The notes beneath the pieces were generated by a model that was not told the origin of the DNA, searched no databases, and worked only from the letters and a program-made list of their open reading frames with translations. The translations under genes were made by a program, and so were the position numbers. DNA of 25,556 bases, taken from NCBI GenBank assembly GCA_036394195.1, contig DASWFO010000079.1:1-25556 (forward strand), in the 5' to 3' direction. Source of the DNA: DATJPD01 sp036394195. GTDB lineage: Bacteria; Pseudomonadota; Alphaproteobacteria; CACIAM-22H2. Positions 1 to 8,083 of the stretch are shown here, one piece after another. The number at the start of each line of letters is the position of its first letter. Position 1 is the first letter of the stretch.

Positions 1-455
1 TGACCCGCACCCGACGCCCCGAAGCCGCCGATCGACACCGGCCCCTGGGCCACGGCGTAAACCTCGCCGTCGGGTCCCACCAGCGGCGTCGGCTGCAGAA
101 TCCCGCCCTGCAGCGACGTGGCATCGCCCATCACGCCGATCGCCACGTCGACCTTGGTGCCCGGCCGGGCGAACGGCGGCAGAGCGGCGCTGACCGTCAC
201 GACGGCGGCGCCGCGACTGCGGATGATCTGGTCCGGGCTGCCGATCCCCTGACTCTGCAGCATGCCGCGCACACTCTGTCCGGTGGCCGGAAACGCCGGG
301 CTGTCGCCGGTCCCGGCCAGGCCGGCGATGACGCCGGTGCCGACCAGAGCGTTCTCGCGCACCCCTTCGATCGTCGCGATGTCCTTGATCCGCGACTGGC
401 CGTACGCGGGTCCGCCCAGCACGATCAAAGCCGCGATTGCCAGCGCATATCTCAT
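1..455 (-). CDS. flgI: Flagellar basal body P-ring protein FlgI (N-terminal part, cut by window edge)
   Basis: Builds the periplasmic P-ring that acts as a bushing for the flagellar rod in the peptidoglycan layer. About 151 residues are visible and the C-terminal part lies beyond base 1. The first 19 residues (MRYALAIAALIVLGGPAYG) form a Sec signal peptide, as expected for an exported ring subunit. They are followed by the family hallmark RIKDIATIEGVRENALVG and a GLAGTGDS segment, which match the FlgI N-terminus. The ATG at 455 has a GAGGGG-type ribosome site just upstream. The gene heads leftwards, so other flagellar genes probably lie outside the window. The 117-bp gap to the divergent Nudix gene must hold its promoter unless it is read from elsewhere. 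The family call is confident. Confidence 0.93.
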   Translation of the reverse strand, partial: MRYALAIAALIVLGGPAYGQSRIKDIATIEGVRENALVGTGVIAGLAGTGDSPAFPATGQSVRGMLQSQGIGSPDQIIRSRGAAVVTVSAALPPFARPGTKVDVAIGVMGDATSLQGGILQPTPLVGPDGEVYAVAQGPVSIGGFGASGAG

Positions 456-572
456 CGCCCGATCCCCTCGCGAGGATCGTAGCGGATTTCACGATCTGCC
501 GGTAGCGGCGCTCCGGCGTCTCGATTAGGGTCGGCGCCACCCGTTCCCGAGTCCCTTTCCCGCGAGCCGACC

Positions 573-1190
573 ATGACCAAAGAGAATGTCCGCGTCACGC
601 GCCACGAGACGGTTTATCAAGGCTACTTGCGCGTCGAGACCTACGATCTGACGCACACGCGCTTCGACGGCGGCTGGATGCCGGAGCTCAGGCGCGAGAT
701 CGTGCGGCGCGGGCCGGCGGTGGCGGTCATCCTCTACGATCCCGACCGCGATGCCGTCGTGCTGATCGAGCAATTCAGGATCGGCGCTTATGTGACCGGC
801 CGTCATCCATGGCTGACCGAGATCGTCGCCGGACTGATCGAGCCCGGCGAGGATCCGGCCGAAGTGGCGCGCCGGGAAACCCGCGAGGAGGCCGGCTGCG
901 AAGTGATGGACCTCATCCCGGTCTACGACTATCTCGTCAGCCCGGGCTGCATGGACGAGACGGTGACCATGTTCTGCGGCCGGGTCGATTCCGGCCCGAT
1001 CGGCGGCCACCACGGCCTCTCGGAAGAAGGCGAAGACATCCGCGTCGTGGTCAAGCCGTTCGACGACGCCTGGGCCGAATTCAACGCCGGCGGTCTCGAC
1101 AACTCGATCGCGGTCATTGCCATGCTGTGGCTGAAGCTCAATCGCGACGAGCTGCGCCGGCGCTGGGCCGCGCCCGCGCGGCAACCCTAG
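573..1190 (+). CDS. Nudix hydrolase, ADP-ribose pyrophosphatase type
   Basis: Predicted cytosolic hydrolase of nucleoside diphosphates linked to another moiety, most like the ADP-ribose pyrophosphatase (NudF/TrgB) group, which turns ADP-ribose into AMP and ribose 5-phosphate. The 205-residue length fits that group. A perfect Nudix box lies at residues 87-109: Gly87, Glu93, Arg101-Glu102, Glu105-Glu106 and Gly108 follow the GX5EX7REUXEEXGU pattern that holds the catalytic Mg2+. The segment before it (EQFRIGAY...TEIVAGLIEPGE) is typical of ADP-ribose hydrolases. It is followed 41 bp later by the cysteine synthase gene and could be co-transcribed. The substrate is inferred from family resemblance; other Nudix substrates remain possible. 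Confidence 0.88.
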   Translation: MTKENVRVTRHETVYQGYLRVETYDLTHTRFDGGWMPELRREIVRRGPAVAVILYDPDRDAVVLIEQFRIGAYVTGRHPWLTEIVAGLIEPGEDPAEVARRETREEAGCEVMDLIPVYDYLVSPGCMDETVTMFCGRVDSGPIGGHHGLSEEGEDIRVVVKPFDDAWAEFNAGGLDNSIAVIAMLWLKLNRDELRRRWAAPARQP

Positions 1191-1231
1191 TGCGGGTTGA
1201 TGCGGCCCGTGCGACCGCTTAATGTCCGTTC

Positions 1232-2272
1232 ATGAGCATCCGCAAAGACGTCATCGACAGCATCGGGCGCACCCCCCTGATCCGTCTGCGCGGCCCCTCC
1301 GAGCTGACCGGCTGCGAAATCCTCGGCAAGGCCGAGTTCATGAACCCGGGCGGCTCGGTCAAGGACCGGGCGGCGCTGTTCATCATCAAGGACGCCGAGG
1401 AACGCGGCCTATTGCGGCCGGGTGGCGTCATCGTCGAGGGCACGGCCGGCAACACCGGGATCGGGCTGGCGCTGGTCGCGAACGCGCGCGGCTACCGGAC
1501 CGTGATCGTCATCCCGAATACGCAAAGCCAGGAAAAGAAGGACGCGCTCCGCCTGTGCGGCGCCGATCTGCGCGAAGTGCCGGCGGCGCCCTACGCCAGT
1601 CCCAATAACTACGTGAAAGTGTCGGGACGCCTGGCGGAGGAGATCGCCAAGGCCGAACCCGCCGGCGCCATCTGGGCCAACCAGTTCGACAACGTCGCCA
1701 ACCGCCGCGCGCATCTGGAGACCACCGGCCCCGAGATCTGGGACCAGACCGGCGGCAAGGTCGACGGCTTCGTCTCGGCGGTCGGCACCGGCGGCACGCT
1801 CGCCGGCACCTCGATGTACCTGAAGCAGCGCAACCCGAAGATCCGCACCGCCCTCGCCGACCCGATGGGGGCGGCGCTGTACAGCTACTACAAGACCGGC
1901 GTGCTCAAGAGCGAGGGCAGCTCGATCACCGAGGGCATCGGCCAGGGCCGGATCACCAAGAACCTCGAAGGGGCGCCGATCGACGAGGCCTTCCAGATTC
2001 CCGACAGCGAGGGCATTCCCCTCGTGTTCGACCTGGTGCGGGAAGGCCTGGTGCTCGGCGGATCGACCGGCATCAACGTCGCCGGCGCCATCCGCCTCGC
2101 AAAGCTCATGGGACCGGGCCACACCATCGTGACGCTGCTGTGCGACAGCGGATACCGCTACGCGAGCAAGTTGTTCAATCCGGAGTTCCTGCGCTCGAAG
2201 AACATTCCGGTCCCCGACTGGCTCGCCGGCAAGCAGGCGGTGCCGACGGCGACGCCGCTGGTGAGCACCTGA
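1232..2272 (+). CDS. cysK: Cysteine synthase A (O-acetylserine sulfhydrylase family, PLP enzyme)
   Basis: Condenses O-acetyl-L-serine with sulfide to give L-cysteine in the cytosol. It is a fold-type II PLP enzyme of 346 residues, slightly longer than the roughly 320 of enteric CysK. Lys44 in NPGGSVKDRAA is the Schiff-base lysine. The substrate loop reads EGTAGNTGIGLA (around residues 70-80) where the enteric enzyme has TSGNTG. GTGGTLAG is the PLP-phosphate loop. The EGTAGNTG/NQFDN signature is shared with a second cysteine synthase group and with cystathionine beta-synthases, so a different sulfhydryl or acceptor preference cannot be excluded. The ATG at 1232 was chosen because family homology begins immediately (SIRKDVIDSIGRTPLIRL). 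The sulfurtransferase gene starts two bases after the stop, so the two probably form a sulfur-metabolism operon. Confidence 0.92.
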   Translation: MSIRKDVIDSIGRTPLIRLRGPSELTGCEILGKAEFMNPGGSVKDRAALFIIKDAEERGLLRPGGVIVEGTAGNTGIGLALVANARGYRTVIVIPNTQSQEKKDALRLCGADLREVPAAPYASPNNYVKVSGRLAEEIAKAEPAGAIWANQFDNVANRRAHLETTGPEIWDQTGGKVDGFVSAVGTGGTLAGTSMYLKQRNPKIRTALADPMGAALYSYYKTGVLKSEGSSITEGIGQGRITKNLEGAPIDEAFQIPDSEGIPLVFDLVREGLVLGGSTGINVAGAIRLAKLMGPGHTIVTLLCDSGYRYASKLFNPEFLRSKNIPVPDWLAGKQAVPTATPLVST

Positions 2273-2274
2273 GC

Positions 2275-3132
2275 ATGGCCGACTACGCCCATCCCGAAAT
2301 CCTGGTGTCGACGGAGTGGCTCGCCGGCAAGCTCAGCCATCCGGATCTGCGAATCCTCGACGCGAGCTGGCACCTGCCAACCCTGAACCGCGATCCGCGC
2401 GCCGAATACGCGGCGGGACATATCCCGGGGGCCGTGTTCTTCGATATCGATGCGATTTCCGACCGGGCCACGACTTTGCCGCATATGCTGCCCGGCCCGG
2501 CTGCGTTCGCGGCCGCGGTCGGGGCGCTGGGCATCGGCGACGAGACGTTCGTCGTCGCCTATGACAGCTACGGGCTGATGAGTGCCGCCCGCGTGTGGTG
2601 GATGTTTCGGGTGTTCGGCTACGATCGCGTGGCGGTGCTCGACGGCGGCCTGCCGAAATGGAAGCGCGAGGGCCGGCTCCTCGACAGCAAGCCGGTCACG
2701 CCCACGCCGAAGACCTTCACGCCGCGGTTTCGGCCGCACGTGCTGCGCCGCAAGCCCGACATGCTCGTCAACCTCGCGACCAAGTCCGAACAGGTGCTGG
2801 ATGCCCGCTCGCCCGGGCGCTTTCGCGGTACCGAGCCGGAGCCGCGTCAGGGCATGCGCAGCGGCCACATCCCCGGCAGCTGCAATCTGCCCTACGCGGC
2901 GCTGCTCGATCCGAAGACCCAGACGGTGCTGCCGGCCGAGGCACTCAGGGCGCGCTTCATCGAAGCCGGGATCGACCTCAACAAGCCCGTCATCACCAGC
3001 TGCGGCTCCGGCATCACCGCCTGCGTCCTGGCCTTCGGGCTGCAGCTGCTCGGCATGCCGCTGACCGCCGTGTATGACGGCTCGTGGTCGGAATGGGGCC
3101 TGCCCGGCGACACGCCGGTCGAGACCGGATGA
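2275..3132 (+). CDS. sseA: 3-mercaptopyruvate/thiosulfate sulfurtransferase (double rhodanese)
   Basis: Transfers a sulfane sulfur from 3-mercaptopyruvate (or thiosulfate) to an acceptor such as cyanide, thioredoxin or another thiol. It has 285 residues with two rhodanese domains: an inactive N-terminal one (about 8-135) and a catalytic C-terminal one (about 160-280). Cys243 sits in CGSGITA; the CG[ST]G[VI]TA loop is typical of mercaptopyruvate sulfurtransferases rather than thiosulfate rhodaneses (CRKGVTA). The WSEWG motif near the end is also conserved. The ATG at 2275 was chosen over a longer in-frame extension that would overlap cysK by more than 100 bases. It lies 2 nt after cysK and overlaps the next gene by 4 nt (ATGA), so cysK, this gene and the acetyltransferase are almost certainly co-transcribed. 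Confidence 0.92.
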   Translation: MADYAHPEILVSTEWLAGKLSHPDLRILDASWHLPTLNRDPRAEYAAGHIPGAVFFDIDAISDRATTLPHMLPGPAAFAAAVGALGIGDETFVVAYDSYGLMSAARVWWMFRVFGYDRVAVLDGGLPKWKREGRLLDSKPVTPTPKTFTPRFRPHVLRRKPDMLVNLATKSEQVLDARSPGRFRGTEPEPRQGMRSGHIPGSCNLPYAALLDPKTQTVLPAEALRARFIEAGIDLNKPVITSCGSGITACVLAFGLQLLGMPLTAVYDGSWSEWGLPGDTPVETG

Positions 3133-3704
3133 GCGCGCCGCGCCACGGCGCGACGGTCAAGTACGTCGCCCCCAACATTCTCGAGGTCACCGTCACGTAT
3201 CTCGAGATGAAGACCCCGCCCCAGGCCCCGCCGCCGCCCGCTCCGGCACTCGCCCACCGGATCGAGCTCGTCCCGCAGCCGTCGGTCGCGTTCTATCGCT
3301 ATCTCTACAATGTCGTCGGCGAGCCGTGGCTATGGCATGAGCGGCGCAAGACCGACGACGCGACCCTCGCGGCCCTCCTCGCCGATCCGAAAGTGTCGCT
3401 GCAGGTCGTCTATGCCGACGGCGAGCCGGCGGGGTATGCCGAGCTGAACGAGCGGCGGGTGCCCGATATCGAGCTCGCCTATTTCGGCATCGTGCCGAAA
3501 TTCATCGGCCGCCGCCTGGGGCCCACCCTGCTCCGCGCGGCGATCGACCTGGCCTGGAGCCACAACCCGCGGCGGCTCTGGGTGCACACCTGCTCGCTCG
3601 ATCATCCGAAGGCGTTGTCCTGCTATCAGCGCGCCGGTTTCGTCGTCTACGACAAGATCGTGCGCCGCATCCGCGATCCGCGGCCGCTGCCGCTAAACAT
3701 CTAG
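3129..3704 (+). CDS. GNAT-family N-acetyltransferase
   Basis: A 191-residue acetyl-CoA-dependent acyltransferase; the acceptor is unknown. After a proline-rich linker (about residues 33-42), the GNAT core has the acetyl-CoA pyrophosphate loop at the end of beta-4 (YFGIVPKFIGRRLGPTLL, a variant of Q/RxxGxG/A) and the C-terminal HPKALSCYQRAGF segment that is common in the superfamily. The start ATG at 3129 overlaps the sulfurtransferase stop as ATGA, which points to translational coupling. Its 3' end overlaps the oppositely oriented DUF2332 gene by 12 bp (3693-3704). Its position behind cysK-sseA suggests, but does not show, a link to sulfur or amino-acid metabolism. Confidence 0.85.
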   Translation: MSAPRHGATVKYVAPNILEVTVTYLEMKTPPQAPPPPAPALAHRIELVPQPSVAFYRYLYNVVGEPWLWHERRKTDDATLAALLADPKVSLQVVYADGEPAGYAELNERRVPDIELAYFGIVPKFIGRRLGPTLLRAAIDLAWSHNPRRLWVHTCSLDHPKALSCYQRAGFVVYDKIVRRIRDPRPLPLNI

Positions 3705-4772
3705 CCATTCGATCCAGGCGGCGTGCGAGTGCATGCGCGCCAGCACCCGTCCCTCGCGCACGCCGTTTCGGATGGTCGTCAGGCTCAGCAACGTCGGAAG
3801 GTGATGCTGTGGATTGGGCGGGGGCTCGTTGACCTGCGACATGACTCCCATCGGCTCGGCCGCGACCCAGCTCAGGTCCCGCGATTGTCCGATACCCTCC
3901 ACCACCCGGTCGAGCGTGCGGCGCTGGTCCGCCGTCAGGTAATGAACCGCCCAGGCGGTGACAAGACAAAGATGCTGGTCCGGCGGGATATCGGCGGCCG
4001 CGCCGGGCAATAAAGCGATGAAGTCGCCGCGCCGCAGGTCCGGGGGTGCCGACCGCGCCAGGTCCAGGGCCGCGCGCAGCCGCTGCTGGCGTTCGAGCTG
4101 GTCGCCGAACACGCAGGCCTGAAGCCACTGCGTCGCGGCTCCGTCACGCACGTCGATCGGCTCGAGATCGACGCCGATCCTCCGTCCCGCCGCCGGCAGC
4201 GCTGCCGGCATCCACGGGCGCTTGGCCCCGCGGAACGAGGTGCGGAGACGCACCAGCGAGGTCTCGTCGCCGAGGGTGCGAATGTGTTCGTAATCGTAGT
4301 GATAGCGGTCGAACAGCAGATTGAGTCCGGCGCTCGCCCCGAGCTCGACCAGACCGAGCGGCTTTGGCACCTCGGTGGCGATCAGGTCGAACGCCAGCAC
4401 CAGCGCGATGCAGCGGCCCACTTCATTGGTCTGGGTCGATCGCGTCGCCACCATCCGCTGCAGCTCGCCTTCATGCTTGGCGCAGAACTCCCGCAGCGCC
4501 GGCCCGGGATCCTCGTCCGGCACCGGCCCCTGCGTCACGGTGGGATACCAGCGCGCGAGAGCCTCCTGCGGGTGGCTCAGCACCAGGTCATGCAGGGCCG
4601 CATAGAGCAGGGTCGGCTGGCGCTGGTGCGCCGGCGCGTGACCCAGAATCGCCAACAGCCGCGGATCGTCGGCGATGATGAGCGACAGGCGCTCGTAGAG
4701 GGACGAATACGCCCGCCCCTCCAGCTTCACGAAATCCCGGAATTTTGTGGCGAGGTCCGGTGTGGCGGTCAT
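3693..4772 (-). CDS. DUF2332 family protein
   Basis: Cytosolic protein of about 359 residues that matches the DUF2332 family. Its biochemical role is not established to my knowledge. The segment LGLVELGASAGLNLLFDRY resembles the glycine-rich motif I of class I SAM-dependent methyltransferases, so a methyltransferase-like fold is plausible. The C-terminus HSHAAWIEWLDV is characteristic of the family. I chose the ATG at 4772 (MTATPDLATKF); the open frame extends 14 codons further but runs into the repeat-rich region. The 3' end overlaps the convergent acetyltransferase gene by 12 bp. The upstream side (4773-4967) contains palindromic repeats rather than a clear promoter, and the aapP stop lies 195 bp away on the same strand, so read-through from the aap operon is possible. 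Confidence 0.85.
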   Translation of the reverse strand: MTATPDLATKFRDFVKLEGRAYSSLYERLSLIIADDPRLLAILGHAPAHQRQPTLLYAALHDLVLSHPQEALARWYPTVTQGPVPDEDPGPALREFCAKHEGELQRMVATRSTQTNEVGRCIALVLAFDLIATEVPKPLGLVELGASAGLNLLFDRYHYDYEHIRTLGDETSLVRLRTSFRGAKRPWMPAALPAAGRRIGVDLEPIDVRDGAATQWLQACVFGDQLERQQRLRAALDLARSAPPDLRRGDFIALLPGAAADIPPDQHLCLVTAWAVHYLTADQRRTLDRVVEGIGQSRDLSWVAAEPMGVMSQVNEPPPNPQHHLPTLLSLTTIRNGVREGRVLARMHSHAAWIEWLDV

Positions 4773-4816
4773 TACGATAAAACGAAGCCCCCGTTCGCCC
4801 GAACCGCCCTCCACCT

Positions 4817-4957
4817 CGTCATGCCCGCGTCGGTGTCGCGCTTCGCGCGAGCACCTGAGCGGGCATCCCCAGGTCTTCTACGCGCCCGCTGGCGCTTCGC
4901 GGCGGCGCAGCGCAAGGCGCCGCCGAACCATGGATTCCCGCTTTCGCGGGAATGACG
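4817..4957. repeat. Composite palindromic intergenic repeat (REP-like)
   Basis: Two nested palindromes fill the gap between aapP and the DUF2332 gene. The first has arms ATGCCCGC (4821-4828) and GCGGGCAT (4859-4866), with a small GC hairpin between. The second has arms ATTCCCGC (4934-4941) and GCGGGAAT (4946-4953) with a four-base loop. The outer bases GGATTCCCGC...GAATGACG belong to a repeat type found widely between alphaproteobacterial genes. The unit is also found, diverged, at 10860-10886 (21 of 27 positions identical to 4931-4957). It may act as the 3' end of the aap transcript. Confidence 0.75.
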
Positions 4958-4967
4958 CCGGAGGGCT

Positions 4968-5738
4968 CTAGTGCCCGAGTATCTGCGACAGGAACAGCTT
5001 GGTCCGATCGCTCTTCGGATGCGAGAAGAATTCCGACGGGCGGTCGCTTTCGACGATCTCGCCGCGGTCCATGAAGATCACGGTGTCGGCGACGGCGCGG
5101 GCGAAGCCCATCTCGTGCGTCACGCACAGCATCGTCATGCCCTCGTGCGCCAGCTCGATCATCACGTCGAGCACTTCCTTCACCATCTCCGGATCGAGTG
5201 CGGAGGTCGGCTCGTCGAACAGCATGATCTTCGGCTTCATGCACAGGCTGCGCGCGATCGCGACGCGCTGCTGCTGGCCGCCCGAGAGCTGGCCGGGATA
5301 TTTCTTCGCCTGCTCGGGAATGTGGACGCGGTTGAGATAGGACATCGCCATCTCCTCCGCCTCGCGCTTGGGCATTTTGCGGACCCAGATCGGCGCCAGG
5401 GTCAGGTTCTCGAGCACCGTCAGGTGCGGGAACAGGTTGAATTGCTGGAACACCATGCCGACCTCGCGCCGGACCGCATCGATGTTGCGCACGTCGCCCG
5501 TAAGCTCGACGCCCTCGACGATGATCTGACCCTGCTGGTGCTCCTCAAGGCGGTTGATGCAGCGGATCATGGTCGATTTGCCGGACCCGGACGGGCCGCA
5601 GATGACGATCTTTTCGCCCCGGGTGACATTGAGGTTGATGTCGCGCAGCACGTGGAACTCCGCGTACCACTTGTTTACATGCCGAAGCTCGATCATCGGG
5701 CCGGCGGGCGAACGGGCGGGAGCGGTTGCAGATGGCAT
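4968..5738 (-). CDS. aapP: General L-amino-acid ABC transporter, ATP-binding subunit
   Basis: ATPase that powers uptake of a broad range of L-amino acids by the AapJQMP system at the inner membrane. It has 256 residues. Walker A GPSGSGKST is at 48-56, the Q-loop at FQQFNLF (about 97-103), signature LSGGQQQR at 151-158, Walker B IMLFDEP at 171-177 and the switch His in THEMGFA near 210. The sequence is of the polar amino-acid (GlnQ/HisP/AapP) type. The ATG at 5738 has a GAGGGA ribosome site seven or so bases upstream; an internal Met (residue 15) is a less likely alternative. It is the last gene of aapJQMP, 14 bp after aapM, and is followed by the palindromic repeat. Confidence 0.95.
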   Translation of the reverse strand: MPSATAPARSPAGPMIELRHVNKWYAEFHVLRDINLNVTRGEKIVICGPSGSGKSTMIRCINRLEEHQQGQIIVEGVELTGDVRNIDAVRREVGMVFQQFNLFPHLTVLENLTLAPIWVRKMPKREAEEMAMSYLNRVHIPEQAKKYPGQLSGGQQQRVAIARSLCMKPKIMLFDEPTSALDPEMVKEVLDVMIELAHEGMTMLCVTHEMGFARAVADTVIFMDRGEIVESDRPSEFFSHPKSDRTKLFLSQILGH

Positions 5739-5752
5739 GGCAGTCCCTCGGG

Positions 5753-6859
5753 TCAGCGTCTACGGGCGCGCGCGAGATCGGCCTCGACGTGCTGGCTGTA
5801 TTTCGACATGGCGAAGCAGAAGATGAAATAGATGATCGACACGAACAGATAAGCCTCGACGCCGAACCCGCGCCATTCCGGATCGGTGTTCACCGTCGTC
5901 TTGGCCGCGTCGAGCAGGTCGTAAATGCCGATGATCACCACCAGCGAGGTGTCCTTGAACAGGCCGATGAACGTGTTGACCAGCGGCGGGATGACCAGCC
6001 GCAGCGCCTGCGGCAGGATGATCAGGCCGGTCTTCTGCCAGTAGCTGAGGCCGAGCGCGCTCGCCGCTTCATACTGGCCCTTGGGAATGGCCTGCAGCCC
6101 GCCGCGCACCACTTCGGCGAGATAGGCGGAGGCGAACATGATCATCGCCACCTGGGCGCGCAGCAGCTTGTTGATGTTGACGCCCTCCGGCAGGAACAGC
6201 GGCAGCATCACCGAGGCCATGAACAGCAGGCTCACCAGCGGCACGCCGCGGATCGCCTCGATATAGACGACCGACAGCGTCTTGATCGCCGGCATGTCGG
6301 AGCGCCGGCCGAGCGCCAGCAGAACCCCGATCGGAAACGCCACGGCGATGCCGAACGTGGCCAGGATCAGGGTGATCACCAGGCCGCCCCAGCGGTCGGT
6401 CTCCACCACCGGGAGGCCGAATACGCCGCCCCACATCACGACCCCGATGAGGACCAGGCCGGCGATCCAGACATAGAGCAGGCGCAGGCTCCAGAAGCGC
6501 CGCATCGCGCTGATCCCGTAGAGCGCGATGAAGGTCACGATGGCGGCCAGCTCGCGCCATTGCTGCTCGTACGGATAAGTGCCGAACAGGATGAAGCGGT
6601 ACTTCTCCGCGATCACGGCCCAGCAGGCGCCCATGCCTTGAACCGCCCGGCAGGCCTGCGTGTTGTTGTTCTCGACCGTCCACACCGCGTTGAACAGCGC
6701 CCATGACAGGACGGCGACCAGCACCTTGATGAGAAAGTAGGCGATGACCAGCGTGATCGCGGTGTTCAGCCAGCTCGAGAACAGGTTGGCGCGGACCCAC
6801 TGCGCGGCGCGGGACTGCATCAATCCGGGTATGGGCTTTCCGGCGGCGACATCGGTCAT
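5753..6859 (-). CDS. aapM: General L-amino-acid ABC transporter, permease AapM
   Basis: One of two inner-membrane permeases that form the heterodimeric channel of the Aap transporter. It has 368 residues with about eight hydrophobic segments. The HisM-type core occupies the second half, and the EAA loop that contacts the ATPase reads QYEAASALGLSYWQKTGLI followed by ILPQALRLVIPPL. The long N-terminal part with an extra-cytoplasmic loop (residues about 60-110, Cys-containing) is typical of AapM rather than of short polar amino-acid permeases. The start ATG at 6859 is one base from the aapQ stop, so translation is probably coupled. It is flanked by aapQ and aapP in the canonical order. Confidence 0.95.
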   Translation of the reverse strand: MTDVAAGKPIPGLMQSRAAQWVRANLFSSWLNTAITLVIAYFLIKVLVAVLSWALFNAVWTVENNNTQACRAVQGMGACWAVIAEKYRFILFGTYPYEQQWRELAAIVTFIALYGISAMRRFWSLRLLYVWIAGLVLIGVVMWGGVFGLPVVETDRWGGLVITLILATFGIAVAFPIGVLLALGRRSDMPAIKTLSVVYIEAIRGVPLVSLLFMASVMLPLFLPEGVNINKLLRAQVAMIMFASAYLAEVVRGGLQAIPKGQYEAASALGLSYWQKTGLIILPQALRLVIPPLVNTFIGLFKDTSLVVIIGIYDLLDAAKTTVNTDPEWRGFGVEAYLFVSIIYFIFCFAMSKYSQHVEADLARARRR

Positions 6860-6860
6860 G

Positions 6861-8057
6861 TCAACGCTCCACCAGAGCGATCTTCTTGTTGTACCAGTTG
6901 AGCACGCCCGAGATCGTCAGGCTGATCGTGAGGAACACGGCCATGATCATGCCGATGCCCTCGATCGCCTGGCCGGTCTGGTTCAAGGTCGTGTTGGCGA
7001 CCGAGACGATGTCGGGATAGCCGACGAGGATGGCCAGCGAGCTGTTCTTGGTCAGATTGAGGTACTGGCTGATCAGCGGCGGCACGATCACACGCAGCGC
7101 CTGCGGCAGGATCACCAGCCGCAGCGCCAGGCTGCGGCGCAGGCCGAGCGCCAGCGCCGCCTCGGTCTGCCCGTGACTGACCGCGAGGATGCCGCTGCGA
7201 ACGATCTCGGCGATATAGGACGCCGTGTAGATCACCAGCCCCAGCAGCAGCGCCACGAACTCCGGAATCAGCGTGACACCGCCGCGGAAATTGAAGCCGC
7301 GCAGCTCCGGCCGGTCGAGCTCCAGCGGCGCGCCCGCGGCCACGAACCCGATCAGCGGCAGGCCGATGATCAGGGCCAGCGACACCCACAATGTCGGGAA
7401 CGGCTGGCCGGTGGCCGCTTGGCGCCGCCGCGCCCAGCGGCCGACGGCGATGCTGGCGATCACGCCGAGAATAAGGGCGCCGATCACCCACAGATGCGCC
7501 GGGTCGTAGACCGGCACCGGCACGACAAGCCCGCGCTGCGACAGGTACACGCCCGGCAGCGGATGCAAAGCCTGCCGCGTCGCCGGCAGGTTCTCGGTGA
7601 TCATCGCGTACCAGAAGAACAGCTGCACCGCGAGCGGGATGTTGCGCAGCCCCTCGACATAGGCCGAGCACAGGCGCGCGATCAGCCAGTTCCGGGACAG
7701 GCGGCCGATGCCGATCAAGGTGCCCAGGATCGTCGCCAGAATGATGCCGATGATCGCCACCAGCAGCGTATTGAGCACGCCGACGACGAGCGCGTGCAGA
7801 TAGGTATTGGTCGGCGCATAGTCGATGAGCGACTGCAGGATCGCAAATCCGGCCTCGCGTCCGAGGAACCCGAAGCCCGAGGCGATCTTGCGGGCCTCGA
7901 GATTGGCCATGGTGTTGCTGACCAGGTACCAGATGACCAGCGCCACCACGCCGACCACCAGCACCTGATAGACCACCGAACGGACGAACGGATCCCCGAG
8001 CGACAGCCGGATGGGCGGAGCGGTCGGCCTCCGTCGGCTGTCGGGGATTGTCGCCAC
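6861..8057 (-). CDS. aapQ: General L-amino-acid ABC transporter, permease AapQ
   Basis: The second membrane subunit of the Aap amino-acid importer, partner of AapM. I place the start at GTG 8057 (translated from VATIPDSRRRP): a GGGAGG ribosome site lies seven bases upstream, and the resulting 398 residues match the family size of about 400. A 110-codon upstream extension of the same frame overlaps aapJ and is rejected. Hydrophobic segments occur along the whole length. The EAA loop QTEAALALGLRRSLALRLVI followed by ILPQALRVIVPPL contacts AapP. The C-terminal NLTKNSSLAILVGYPDI segment is typical of the family. It sits 26 bp downstream of aapJ and 1 bp upstream of aapM. Confidence 0.94.
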   Translation of the reverse strand: MATIPDSRRRPTAPPIRLSLGDPFVRSVVYQVLVVGVVALVIWYLVSNTMANLEARKIASGFGFLGREAGFAILQSLIDYAPTNTYLHALVVGVLNTLLVAIIGIILATILGTLIGIGRLSRNWLIARLCSAYVEGLRNIPLAVQLFFWYAMITENLPATRQALHPLPGVYLSQRGLVVPVPVYDPAHLWVIGALILGVIASIAVGRWARRRQAATGQPFPTLWVSLALIIGLPLIGFVAAGAPLELDRPELRGFNFRGGVTLIPEFVALLLGLVIYTASYIAEIVRSGILAVSHGQTEAALALGLRRSLALRLVILPQALRVIVPPLISQYLNLTKNSSLAILVGYPDIVSVANTTLNQTGQAIEGIGMIMAVFLTISLTISGVLNWYNKKIALVER

Positions 8058-8083
8058 GATGCCGCCTCCCGCCCGATCCCCGC

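Noticed and set aside
4815..4967. CRISPR-like repetition before DUF2332
   Set aside because: Two palindromes without regular spacing or unique spacers; it fits intergenic palindromic repeats.
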